A stretch of DNA of 32,298 nucleotides. It comes from Saccoglossus kowalevskii (taxonomy: Eukaryota; Hemichordata; Enteropneusta; Harrimaniidae). Below, one piece after another: positions 10,764-21,547 of this stretch (position 1 is its first letter; every line of letters starts with the position of its first letter). The DNA is taken from contig NW_003130357.1 in the NCBI RefSeq assembly GCF_000003605.2, positions 93,301-125,598 of the forward strand, written 5' to 3'. The position numbers and the translations under genes were made by a program. Below the pieces are notes generated by a model that was not told the DNA's origin, ran no database searches, and saw only the letters and a list, made by a program, of their open reading frames with translations.

Positions 10764-13700
10764 CTAAAAAAAATAGAATTTTAAATTAATCCATATATGG
10801 TACCAGGGGTATATGTAACTGTAACAAAGTATAACACAATATCATCAAATTTGTATGGAAAGTCAAAGGTATATATACCAGTTTAATTGAATATAAGCCT
10901 TTAATTTCAATAGTAATACTTAGGAGACAGATAAATAAATCAACTTGGCATACCTGAATACGCTGGTGGAGGGTTATTGGGGTATGGAGTATATGCTGCA
11001 ATAAAATAAATATTTTATATCAAACACTGTTTTTTTTTTATAAAACCTTATATCATAATTCATCAATAAGTTCTAGGACTCTCGCTATTATTTAAAGCGG
11101 GGAAGTCGTCACCTGTGCATACGTCAGAAGGCCATAGCGCGTCATTGTTTACAAACAAATGTTTACCCATGAGCCTTTGCGTTTAGCATGTAGTGTTATC
11201 GTCGTTTTGTACTCAATTCTCGTGCATGCACAGGTGACGACCCTCTCGCTTTAATGCATTTGATGCAATGAACAAACTATCAGTCATATAGCATTTATGG
11301 CTCAAACACATTGGAATTAAGGGGTTGACAATTTGAAATCAGGGGGGGCTTGGAGTTTTAAACAGTGGGGTAAATATTTTTTCAATAATGTCAGTTTGAA
11401 GTTCTTGTCTTCAAGCTCTCCCCATAACTCTAAATGGTCCAACCCTAAAAATTCAAATAAAATTCACTATTTTAGTGAATGTTATACTTCCTATTTTTGC
11501 TTATGATGAAAGAATTATTAATTTTTTTTATAACCAAACCAACACACACATTAGGAGTGAGGGTGCAAATATATTAACACACACTTTTTAAGAGACAAAG
11601 ACAATTGTGCATGCCCTGAAATCATGGAATGACAGCTGACTAAGTAATTACCAATATGACATGTAATTCTATTCAGAGAAGAATGTGTTCAACAGATTTT
11701 TGCAACCAAAGGTTGAGATATTGTAACCATTTTATAATATTTCCTCTCCCTGCGCCAATTGCAAAGAGAACCGTACCACCAGAAATTCACCAGAAATTGC
11801 ATGTTTGAGACTATAGTGTCACACATTAATTATCATATCATGGTGGAATTACTGTATATTAACTCGGTACCATGGTTAATAAAATGTAAACTTCTATGGG
11901 CAGTAATTAAATAGTGTGTTCTCTAAGCTGATATGACATGCTACTGACACACACACAGATTTGCTGTGATGTAACTAATTATACTTATTCACCAGCGCAT
12001 CATTGACAGAAAATAACAAATTGATATAGTGATCTTGACAAACATTGTTTGTGCCTCAAATAAGTGACATCATGTTTCTTTTGGACACTGCTCTTCTCAG
12101 CAGTCAACAATCTCAGTGAACTAAAATTGAACTTTATTTTAAGGGGTTCCATTTTGTCTTATCAGGAATCCTATAAAACCAGTCCTGTAAGGGTTATAGA
12201 CAGAAAATGAAAAGTGATTGTCTAATTTTAGGTTATTTTTGGTGATTATCCATTGTTATTTTATAAATTATAGAAAATTTTCAATCAATTGTGGACAGGT
12301 TTGTTATGTACCTGTCTAAATTGAGGAGTTTCTAAAAATGAAAGTAGACAGGTGGCTGGCTAGTACTTCACACATGTGTAAAACACCTGGCTTGGAGATC
12401 AGCTTTATAGTTAAGCCAGCATTGAAACATGTAAGAACAAGATAAGCCGGCGCCATGCCGATTTAGTTTAAGGCGTCCCAAAATGGCAAGTCTCAACCAA
12501 CACCTCGTACTTACAGAAATGGTTTTAGCATGTGTGAATAATAACACCACCATAAAAGCATGCCCTCAGTGTCAGCCTTGCTCTGTATCTTACCTACTAA
12601 GTATTTTAGAGAAACATGGCGACCGATAACAACACCGACTCAGTTCAGTCAATCGTTTATGAAGTTATGGTATATAGGCCACACTGGAGAGTAAGAAAGG
12701 TTTCCTAACTCGTCTAAAATGTTCCCTTGCATTCAACGGTTTTATTTGAATTCAATATCTCTGCATCTTAAGACCACACACTCCACGAAATGCTGTCTGG
12801 CATCAACTTTGAATTACAATAATGTGTGTTGATATACTCACCAGGTGCATTAGGTGGTTGACTTGGGTAACTGGTTTGTGGTGGGTATGGTGGGTATGCG
12901 ACCGGTTGCTGTTGAGGTGGTGGAACAGCACCCATGGGATAACTGGGTGGTGGTATGGTTCCAGTTGGATATCTCTCAGGAGATGAATTACTGTAATGCT
13001 AAGATAAGAAGGGAAAGAGTTAATTATAATAGTAATATATGCTTAGGCCTTGCAAAAAAAAAACATGTTTCTAGTCAAATTGTTTTTTAATAGTTTTTTT
13101 GGTGGAAAAAAAATCATCTACAGAGGGCACTGTGCAGTGTCAATATAGGTGAAATAGGTTGACCTGGACCTGCCCTGAACATAACTTTCTTTTCAGGGGA
13201 GAATAAGGATGTCATATGCCCGGTCAAGGTTTTTTCAAAAATTTTTATTTTTATTTTTTTATGGGAAGAAATAACCATAACCAAAGTAAATTTGTCAAAT
13301 GATTTCCCACATAGATTGAAGGTGATATTCTAATACTTTTTCAGGAGTTCCTATTTACCCACAATGTAGTGCTCGTTTGTTTTTTTTTGTATTCAAATTC
13401 CAGTGCTAAAATGTGCTCTACCCGGTAAGTTGTGCATAGATGAGTGAGGCGCATGACAAAATATAAGAAAATCTTTGAATGTCGAAACAAATGCAGATAC
13501 GTTTTGGTACATTAAAAGCTATTTACAGAAGGTTAAATTTAATTATTTTTCAAAGCTAGATGTATAATTACAATTCATCATTATAACAGTCTGATGTAAT
13601 ATATACTTGGTATACTTACATGTACTACAGTTACTCCATGACAGTGAGGCTGAGTGTACCCAACTCTATCACAATGAGACTTGCAACCTGCTGGGTGACA

Positions 13701-16140
13701 GTGATGATGACTTGGATTGTGAGCCGAATAATGATGGGCATCTGCTCGCATGTGAGCAGCGTCAGCTCGCTGGTGAACATCATAAGCTTTGGCCTGGGAA
13801 TCAGAATATATATACAAAAGACAAAGTTATAATTTTATTGAACAAGGGAACAGGGGCGCAGCGCCCTCATGACATGGCCATGTGCTTCCTTACCCTGGGG
13901 AGCAGATTCTCAGGCAACCATGAAATTCTAATTGACCAGGGATCACATGAGGTCACAGTATTCATAGAAAAACCCAGTTTTATATACGTAAGCGTGTGGA
14001 CTACTAATAGAGCTAACACGATAGTTGTGTAACAATTCAGTTGTGTACTAACGGATGTTCGATTTACCAAGAAATATAAAATTTAGTTTGCATACTAATT
14101 AAATCATTGTTTGTTTCTGTTATGATTGATTAGAGTGTAACATACTATGGGTAATCAACTCACCTCAATGCAACCAGCTTTCACAATGTTACCACGCATG
14201 GCAGCTTTGGCTGCTTTGACATGTAGTCTGGCTTCCTTTCTATTTAAGCGTGCTTCTTGCTGCACAGGAAATAATAACATCAATATTTTAAAAAACAATT
14301 CCTACCTCTCCATGTAATCAACATGCCAAGAGTCTATCACAACTACAAACCAGTTCTCTTGTTTTTATGAATCTCAATTTAAACTGAAATGTGAGGTTTC
14401 TATTAATTGAAAAATTGAAAATAACATTAAAGCTGTTTCAAATCTTTCATTCATGCCCATGTATGTGACACACTAGATTTAGAAAAATATTCATTTACTA
14501 AAGGGTTGACGTCATTGCGCGCAACACTTGTTGATTGGCTGATTGGATTCAATTGCAATCATTTGTAAATATTTATAAAAAATCAAGAGAACATGTTTGT
14601 GGTTATGATAGTCATTTTTTTAATTATCTATTATATTCCAAGGTAATTAAAAACCAAACTAAAAATCCTTTGCTGCTGTGATTTTTCTTTGAAGACAAAT
14701 ATATTCATATTATTCTATTTTTACAATTTCCTGGAAACACTGCAGTTATTATTAATTATTACATACCTGATATACGTACCAGCTACTTGGTGTGTCATAA
14801 AAAAAGATGTATTGGGTTTCAATATTAAAGTGGCTAAATACAATTTCATAAAAATTTTGGAAAATTGCTTATATTCAGCACTTTTTTTTCAGATAAATGT
14901 GTTATTCATGCTGTTTATGATTCAATGCACTGGGTTTCATGAAGGCATGTCTTTGTTTTATGGACGTTTATATATATTTATAAAACATTCGTTTCGAAAC
15001 ATCTTTACGCTTGGTATAAATCCAAAGTAGATGTTTTCATTGGCTGTAGAAACCATTTAGTAACACCCTTTACCCATGAATCTTTGCAGGGTTCCTCAAT
15101 CATTGGCTGATTCACTGTCATGAACGAAAAACATTATATTCCATTAAATTTGTTTAAAACTCTTGAAATCCCAATAATTCCTTCACTGAAACAATTTAAA
15201 AATAATGCGCGTACCAGTCGTACAAATTTATGTCTATACAATATAAAGTGTATGGGTGAAAATGTGTATTCTTTATAATTTCTTTATTTGATATGGAATA
15301 TTAAGACCAATCTGAATAAATTATCATGTATTGAATACTAATAATGCAGATTTAACATCAGACTGTTTAGTATTCGTTTGTTGAAATATGGAAAACACTT
15401 TCACAAATGTTCAGTGGTTGTTATGGTACCAAAACAATCAGAATTCACACATGTCTGATAAATTCATTGCTCCCTACATGGAAGTAAAAGACAATGCTCC
15501 ATCAAATGAATAATCATCTGGTTGATATAAAAATAGCGTTTTTGGTTCATGATAAATCAAAATCCATTGTATTCATCAGCATACAGCACTCAACAACAGT
15601 ATCACAATTTACATGTTTTTCATCCATTTTGCATTTTTAACACACAGGACACTAACGTGGGGGGGGGGGACAAACAACATGTTCAATATGAAAAGTTCTT
15701 CCCTGTATTTTTAAAACTCTAGATAATGAAAGAATACGGTGGGTACCACATTTAAAAAAAATATAATACTAGTGAAATCATGACAGTTTCGAAACCTGGC
15801 CGGGAACGTGTGAGTATATAGGTACTTGTTTACGTTTTGCACAGGGTGGATAGCGACCATGACGCGCGGATCGAGTGACGACCACCGCCCCTTTTAGATT
15901 TTAGATTTCAGATGAAGCTGTCCCAACATTACGTAACTACCACCTCAGACTATGCTGTTTTAGTGGCCTGAGCGAGTAAACCCGGATCTCACTGTCGCTT
16001 GAACCCGGAAATGTTATATGTCACTTTAAAAATTAGCTATCATTTTGTATTAAGCTGGAGGAATTGTGGCTAAATATATATCCTAGCTAGGGACTTACCC
16101 TCTCGGCCTGCCTTTCCTGACGTACGTGATATCTGTCCAT
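10726..16140 (-). CDS. Gene 2: His/Cys-rich, Pro/Tyr-rich PPxY protein (6 coding exons, 182 aa)
   Basis: Coding exons in transcript order are 16140-16099, 14259-14164, 13793-13620, 12998-12842, 10995-10954 and 10763-10726. All junctions are canonical GT/AG, intron phases 0,0,0,1,1 agree, and the joined frame has no stop before the terminal TAG. Residues 1-46 are highly charged and probably helical (Arg/Glu/Ala/Lys). Residues 47-104 hold 13 His and 4 Cys, with a CHPAGCKSHC core and a later HCH, which suggests metal binding. Residues 105-182 are rich in Pro, Tyr and Gln, with PPSY (121-124) and PPAY (166-169), WW-domain ligands. I see no signal peptide or membrane helix, so a cytosolic or nuclear protein is likely. 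It recalls the Pro/Tyr-rich tails of WBP2-like and LITAF-like adaptors, but I recognise no known family. Confidence 0.85.
10954..10995 (-). CDS. Gene 2 coding exon 5 (PPAY microexon)
   Basis: A 42-base exon with phase 1 on both sides, acceptor TTTATTGCAG and donor TCAG|GTATGC. It encodes YTPYPNNPPPAYS. Being symmetric in phase, it could be skipped without a frameshift, which would remove one PPxY motif. Confidence 0.82.
11091..11254 (+). mobile_element. MITE family M2, full copy in gene 2 intron 4
   Basis: From TTTAAAGCGGGGAAGTCGTC to CTCTCGCTTTAA, about 164 bp, more diverged and CpG-depleted than the other copies (GTGCATACGTC, CGTGCATGCACAGG). It is probably older. Confidence 0.78.
12842..12998 (-). 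CDS. Gene 2 coding exon 4 (Pro/Tyr-rich, PPSY)
   Basis: 52 codons plus one base, acceptor TATCTTAG and donor CCTG|GTGAGT. It encodes PPPSYPMG, PPPQQQP and repeated YPP/YPSQPP units, a low-complexity stretch typical of WW-ligand tails. The Pro codons are mostly CCA. Confidence 0.88.
13620..13793 (-). CDS. Gene 2 coding exon 3 (His/Cys-rich)
   Basis: 58 codons, phase 0 at both ends, acceptor TTCCCAG and donor CAT|GTAAGT. Histidine makes up 13 of 58 residues, in runs such as HHHCH, with Cys at exon positions 32, 37, 41 and 51. The open frames on the opposite strand here are shadows. Confidence 0.88.
14164..14259 (-). CDS. Gene 2 coding exon 2 (basic helix)
   Basis: 32 codons, phase 0 at both ends, acceptor TTCCTGTGCAG and donor GAG|GTGAG. 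The segment alternates Lys/Arg/Glu with Ala and Leu (for example ARLNRKEARLHVKAAKAAM) and probably forms an amphipathic, nucleic-acid- or membrane-surface-binding helix. The latter role is inference. Confidence 0.82.
14508..14579 (+). repeat. Short dispersed repeat, copy 1 (gene 2 intron 1)
   Basis: Blocks GACGTC(A)TTGCGC, TTGATTGGCTGATTGGATTC and AAATATTTATAAA recur in the same order in reverse at 19401-19476. Confidence 0.55.
15853..15896 (+). mobile_element. MITE family M1, terminal fragment
   Basis: Only the right end (GTGACGACCACCGCCCC) and about 25 degraded bases before it resemble M1. It lies in gene 2 intron 1. Confidence 0.4.
16099..16140 (-). CDS. Gene 2 coding exon 1
   Basis: It encodes 14 residues (MDRYHVRQERQAER) ending AGG|GTAAGT, phase 0. 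The ATG has A at -3 and G at +4. This is the least certain exon because it is short and lies 1.8 kb upstream of the next one, but its Arg/Glu/Gln composition continues directly into exon 2. Confidence 0.7.
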
Positions 16141-16511
16141 ATTCAGTATACTCACGCAACAAGTGCTCAATATGACCGTCAGATAACTGAATAATTCTTT
16201 AACTAAGAGTCACGGGACAGGCTACGTAATATATGTCTATACCCACGTGATCATGACACCAGGTTTATTTTTACACGCCAACATGTAAGGTAAAGGTGAG
16301 CCTAACCTTGCACTCTCGACGCAGGATGGCGCTGTTCCAATCCAGACTCAGAGTTATTGGGGAACCTGAATTGTAATTGTGTATTACAGAGTATGACACG
16401 GTAGGAGTATGTACAAATCTTTTGCTGAGCATGCAGTCGCTGGGTTGGGCTGGCGTGTGTAAATCTGATAGCGTCGCTTATGTGTGGGCTTCGAATACTA
16501 ACACAACGTTT

Positions 16512-17428
16512 NNNNNNNNNNNNNNNNNNNNNNNNNNNNNNNNNNNNNNNNNNNNNNNNNNNNNNNNNNNNNNNNNNNNNNNNNNNNNNNNNNNNNNNNN
16601 NNNNNNNNNNNNNNNNNNNNNNNNNNNNNNNNNNNNNNNNNNNNNNNNNNNNNNNNNNNNNNNNNNNNNNNNNNNNNNNNNNNNNNNNNNNNNNNNNNNN
16701 NNNNNNNNNNNNNNNNNNNNNNNNNNNNNNNNNNNNNNNNNNNNNNNNNNNNNNNNNNNNNNNNNNNNNNNNNNNNNNNNNNNNNNNNNNNNNNNNNNNN
16801 NNNNNNNNNNNNNNNNNNNNNNNNNNNNNNNNNNNNNNNNNNNNNNNNNNNNNNNNNNNNNNNNNNNNNNNNNNNNNNNNNNNNNNNNNNNNNNNNNNNN
16901 NNNNNNNNNNNNNNNNNNNNNNNNNNNNNNNNNNNNNNNNNNNNNNNNNNNNNNNNNNNNNNNNNNNNNNNNNNNNNNNNNNNNNNNNNNNNNNNNNNNN
17001 NNNNNNNNNNNNNNNNNNNNNNNNNNNNNNNNNNNNNNNNNNNNNNNNNNNNNNNNNNNNNNNNNNNNNNNNNNNNNNNNNNNNNNNNNNNNNNNNNNNN
17101 NNNNNNNNNNNNNNNNNNNNNNNNNNNNNNNNNNNNNNNNNNNNNNNNNNNNNNNNNNNNNNNNNNNNNNNNNNNNNNNNNNNNNNNNNNNNNNNNNNNN
17201 NNNNNNNNNNNNNNNNNNNNNNNNNNNNNNNNNNNNNNNNNNNNNNNNNNNNNNNNNNNNNNNNNNNNNNNNNNNNNNNNNNNNNNNNNNNNNNNNNNNN
17301 NNNNNNNNNNNNNNNNNNNNNNNNNNNNNNNNNNNNNNNNNNNNNNNNNNNNNNNNNNNNNNNNNNNNNNNNNNNNNNNNNNNNNNNNNNNNNNNNNNNN
17401 NNNNNNNNNNNNNNNNNNNNNNNNNNNN
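16512..17428. other. Assembly gap (917 N)
   Basis: A run of N. It lies upstream of gene 2 exon 1 and within or at the edge of repeat X copy B, so the gap probably reflects repeat-induced assembly failure. Frames spanning it are meaningless. Confidence 1.
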
Positions 17429-18730
17429 GAAACCCCAAAACATGTTATATCATGCTTAAACGATTAGACAAGCCCGGCAGACTTGCTTGGGAAACCCACA
17501 TAAAAATATGGTTTCGGCATTGTCTGGTTTGAAAAACAAGTTGGAGAATTTCACAATCATCCAGGCTGTGTACCTTTGGAAAAATCAAAGTAGTATTATA
17601 ACCTGGGAGATTTATTGGTAAGCAATTATAGACTAAAATATATACTGACGAGTATTTGCTGTTTTTGGCCATAAACATAATGTTGAGTTAGGCAGACACA
17701 CAACAAAACAGTTAGATCAATATTTATTTAGTTTTTGCAGTGATACGTTCGAATTTAGCATGGTAGAAAATGAAATTCACTTTGTTTTTATATGTCCATT
17801 TTATAATGATCTAATAACACTATGCAATTATGCAAATACTGACAGTCTGGACTTACTTTGTCGCTACACAAACTGCCACATCATATATCAAATCATTAAG
17901 CTCTATAACTTTTAAAAGTGTTCAAGCGACGAGACGAATGTCATGAATTTGTTTTCGCGTATCTGTTGACCGACTTAATTAGCTGATTATTAGCTGAATT
18001 GCTGTGTTATGTCTGTCATCGTTTAGGTCTATTTGAAGTTTTGGACGGAACTTGGCTCAGTGATTTGGAACTAACTACCAGATATCCGTCGCGATTCTGA
18101 CAGTTTATATCCATAGTTATTAATGTAGTGAACGATTAATCAAAAGATATGACGTATTCAGTACTTAGTGTGATTGGCTTTATGATTGAAGGTTACGCCC
18201 TAGAGTCTTTTTACTGTTTTGTAATTGGTTAGAGTTTTGAAAATGAATAAAGAGAGTTTGAGTTGGTCTTGGGGAGCACAGCACGATAGACGCAGTCGAG
18301 AGTCGAGGCCAGTCGAGAGTCGAGTCCTGGGGCGAGCCTTGAGGCAGTCCAGTCTTGTGCGAGTCTTGGTTCAGCCTTGTGAGAGTCTTGGGGACTTTTC
18401 CCCAGGGCGCTGTGTCTTATAGAGTGCTCCAAAAGACAGACTAAGACGAGAGCTGAAACGTATTTCGTTGTGCGTGTCTTATTTGACTGTAAAGTATAAG
18501 TGACTTTCCCGATCCCGTACCTCAAGGGGACGAGATATAGAGACGAGACGAGTTTCCCCCCTGACAAGTGTGGAGAACCCTGTGGAGAAGAATTTACCCC
18601 TGATACGAATATGAATTCAGCTTAACTTAGTACCATATGTTTACATGGATGTTGTATTGTGTTTAAAACGTGCTATGCACTTTTCTACCCATTACATTTT
18701 GTACGATAGGCTGAGGCCCTGTACAGAAAT
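17429..18730 (-). repeat. Repeat X, copy B (inverted, split by solo LTR, truncated by gap)
   Basis: The parts at 17429-17938 and 18606-18730 align to repeat X copy A in reverse. Its left end runs into the gap. On the minus strand the reading frame from copy A's ATG ends at a TGA after about 14 codons, but a downstream frame (17678-17445) stays open and shares SSVYILVYNCLP and LPG.NTTLIFPKV with copy A. Confidence 0.7.
17939..18605 (+). mobile_element. Probable solo LTR, copy 1 (inserted in repeat X)
   Basis: A 667-bp unit starts TGTCATGAATTTG and ends ACCCCTGATA, flanked by the 4-bp duplication CGAA (17935-17938 and 18606-18609). It interrupts repeat X, whose empty form is seen at 6120-6150. 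It is homologous over its full length to 23457-24131 in opposite orientation. It contains AATAAA (18246-18251), CCAAT-type boxes (ATTGG near 18174 and 18223) and a GAGTCGAG/CAGTCC-rich stretch at 18290-18390. There is no coding region or terminal inverted repeat, and the ends are TG...TA. A Ty3-type solo LTR fits best; a non-autonomous element is the alternative. Open frames inside it on either strand are not genes. Confidence 0.62.
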
Positions 18731-19677
18731 AAAATTACATAATACAAAATTGACTAATACTAAAATGAATAATTGTAGACAGATTTCGACATAAAATCGT
18801 GTCACTTTTATGTGCGCTAACATCTGCGAAGAGCGAAAAAACTCGTAAGTAGCCTTCTACCTTAAAATACTTAGACAATAATGATAAGATAAGTACAGTC
18901 TTGTCTTTTTTGTGTACAACATTTTGCCGTAGTGGATCAATGGTGTGGGTGTGTTTGTCTGTAGGTGGGAAATGGCTCAGAACCCCTTCTCTAAAATGGT
19001 AAAATAGTTCAAAGATGTTATGTGAAATATCTTACCAACGTAACACAAAGTAAATCAATTGAATTTAAAACCGATAATATGAAAATGTCTGTAAAAGAGC
19101 TCAAATACACTTTTTGAATATTATAAAATTCACACATTTCACATCAAATATATAATTGTTGTTTTCGAACCCCCTATTCGAAAGTGCTGGCTACGGGTCT
19201 GACAAACCTCATTGACGGTGTTGAACTTCACTTACCAATCTGATTAAAATCCGATGTAGGTATGAGGCTCCAATTTTTTCATGGCCCTTTATAAAATATT
19301 TATTTGTAATTTTGTTTGAATATGTCGATTTTTTAGTTTTACTTCCCGTTAATCAGTTCTTAGAAACTTGTTAGAGGCGACTGGGACACTTCCTTCATCT
19401 TTATAAATATTTATAAATTTCAATGGCAGTTGAATCCAACCAGCCAATCAATGGACACAGTGCGCAACGACGTCATTTGAAAACGTTCCAATCGATCAAT
19501 AGAAACCTATCGTTTCAGTTTGAAATTTTCCTTTGTTGCGCTGATTCAAGCAACTTCTTCAAACACCATTTTTGTCAACAACACAACTCGATATAGAAGA
19601 CGCGAAACATCTTCATCAATGGGGAAGGTGTTCGAATACTTTGTTTTTACTTTTTTTAAAAATACAATGTATTGCAG
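18731..19677. other. No gene seen except short repeat
   Basis: AT-rich; contains the inverted short repeat at 19401-19476 and a decayed C-tract repeat end near 19170. Confidence 0.5.
19401..19476 (-). repeat. Short dispersed repeat, copy 2
   Basis: Reverse complement of the 14508-14579 unit, sharing TTGATTGGCTGGTTGGATTC and AAATATTTATAAA. It sits just upstream of the weak coding candidate at 19678. Confidence 0.55.
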
Positions 19678-20346
19678 GGGGATTATCACAAGAGGGCGCC
19701 ATCCGATCTGAATGAAATGTTTCAACGTCAGTCGTCCGTAGCCATCGTCAAAGCAACAACGTCCCGTTTACGAACAGATGAAATAATTTCAGCAATTTCT
19801 TTACAGAATAATCCTCAACAAAACTTAGAAACATTTCATAGACAACTACAGGCTCCAAAATTATTGTCTATTGCAAAACAATTCAACCGACAGTTTGACG
19901 CCACAATTTCTTGCTGGAGCCCAAGTTCTACGCGTGATTTTATTGCGTTCAAAACTGTTCCATTTCAAACTGCACACACACTGTGGTTTCTCGAAATGCA
20001 TAATAATCAGGTAACTTGTCACTGATAAAAGTCACCGAAAACATTTTGAGCAATTTTGAGCAATAGTACTAGAGTGAAATTTAAACGTGCCTCTGCATTC
20101 TCCATGAATTTCGTAACTTGCTATGATCATGGTAAAGAGAAAACCTATGCTTACTTTCAACAGTTAGCTGATCGAAAACGTGTCTCAAAAAATACCTTTA
20201 CATCATTTTTCCGATTATTTTTTCAGCTCGTAACGATAGAATCGGTCAATTTAGAACTAACATGTATGCTATCGGAAACATTTTGGCACAATATTACTGA
20301 AAAAACGAGTTTTTCATTGCTCATGAATATTAATTTATGCAAATGA
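19678..20346 (+). CDS. Weak two-exon coding candidate, unrecognised
   Basis: An open stretch 19678-20010 (111 codons) follows TGTATTGCAG and ends AATCAG|GTAACT. A second open stretch, 20227-20346 (39 codons and TGA), follows a strong acceptor CGATTATTTTTTCAG. Both are phase 0 and in register. The predicted peptide is polar (Gln/Asn/Thr-rich) with no domain I recognise, and no start exon was found. Open frames of similar length occur by chance elsewhere in the window. Confidence 0.2.
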
Positions 20347-20633
20347 GACGATTATTTCAACCAATCGTGTCATGCAACTCCCCCCCCCCCTGATGGTGTT
20401 GAGGGACTGTGATTGTGTGGATAGACAATCTGCAATAATAAAAACAAAAGCAACATCTATACTTTTGTGGTTGGGGAGATAAAATACTGTGGAAACAATA
20501 TATTGGTACTACTATACTATTTATAATTTCACGAATCCGACCCTGACAGGGTTTCGTGCGTTGTTGCGCACAAGCCACCCCGAGTGGATATGTCTATAGA
20601 TTCTATATGCTACGTTTAATCGACAGCATTTCA

Positions 20634-20768
20634 TCGGAGCCCTATGGCTCGAGACAAGTTTGGCTCCAATAAACCATCGGAGTTAAACTCCGATAGGGCT
20701 GAGCCCCAAATGGCTCCGAACGTCGGGGCAAACTATCGGAGCCGAAATCTTCTTCTAGTAACCTCCGA
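20634..20768. repeat. Cluster of TCGGAG/CTCCGA motifs with central palindrome
   Basis: Six copies of TCGGAG or its complement within 135 bp (20634, 20677, 20688, 20714, 20736, 20763), including the palindrome 20676-20694. GGAGCC/GGCTCC variants pair with one another, so the stretch can fold back. Confidence 0.75.
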
Positions 20769-21384
20769 TTTCAATTACGGCGGAGATGACATTTGTAATT
20801 TCGCGTAATTTTTGGCTTGACAAAGAGGTACGCGCCTATTAGGCAGAGTAAAGAAATACTGCGATAGGTTGATAGCTCAATGGGAAACAGAAAAATTGCG
20901 TACGGAATTATGCGACAAAAACTTAAAAGGCCGACTGAACAGATCAAATGGATAATGAAGAAACTTTTTAAAGGCACCGAAGCTAAAAATGGGAGAAGCG
21001 GTTACGGCACATCAACATGTTCCTACTAGGTTTAGGTTGGCAAGTGTTACGCATATCAAAACAGTTGAACAGTTACAAGATGGTAACTTTGCATGACAAT
21101 AACTAATAATAAATAAATAATAAATAGGCGGTAACATAATTAGCGTAGTTTAGCTGCCGAATCATAACACCAGTGCAGTGTCTCAAACTTATGACGGTTT
21201 TTTTTTCTCCCAGCTCAGCAGCATCATGCCATGTAAAGAAACAACACAAGCATGACACCAAAATCATCATTTTGATCCATATTATTTCATACTAAGTAAT
21301 TGAGGTCGCTGCTCCGTTCGGCTCTGATCGAACTAAATTGAACTATAGACCTAAAAGACATTTTAAGGTCTATGCGCAGATCTA

Positions 21385-21547
21385 CTTAGCACGGTCTAAG
21401 AGGTCAAATAATTAGCCCGTGCTAAGAAAACTCACGTGAACGCTTAGCACCGGCTAAGAAATGCTAAGTACGGATTAAATCTGGCCCGTTTTAAGACCCG
21501 GTCAAGATTCTTAGCACGGGCTAACGAAGTGTGCGTGAACGCTTAGC
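21385..21547. repeat. Cluster of CTTAGC-ACGG-GCTAAG palindromes
   Basis: Imperfect palindromes of TTAGCacgggCTAA type at 21385-21400, 21412-21426, 21443-21458, 21463-21477 and 21510-21524, plus a half at 21542. CGTGAACGCTTAGC recurs at 21435 and 21534, 99 bases apart, so part is a degenerate tandem duplication. A diverged module (TTAGCCCTTGCTAA...GTGTGAACGC) is at about 22089-22130. Confidence 0.75.

Noticed and set aside
12854-13090. 78-codon + strand frame rich in Gly/Val/Trp
   Set aside because: Shadow of the Pro/Tyr-rich gene 2 exon 4 (CCA codons read in reverse as TGG).
13607-14032. 141-codon open frame on the + strand
   Set aside because: It is the antisense of gene 2 exon 3 plus intron; the minus-strand exon has splice sites and matching phases, this one does not.
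14689-15030. 113-codon + strand frame rich in Phe/Ile/Leu
   Set aside because: AT-rich intron of gene 2; hydrophobic composition follows from T-richness, no splice context.
16302-17532. Frames of 320-378 codons
   Set aside because: Almost entirely N from the assembly gap.
18225-18567. 65- and 112-codon frames on both strands
   Set aside because: Lie in the solo LTR and recur in its second copy; low-complexity GAGTCG repeats keep frames open.
20535-20550. Possible terminator-like palindrome ACCCTGACAGGGT
   Set aside because: Short, isolated and not meaningful as a terminator in an animal genome.
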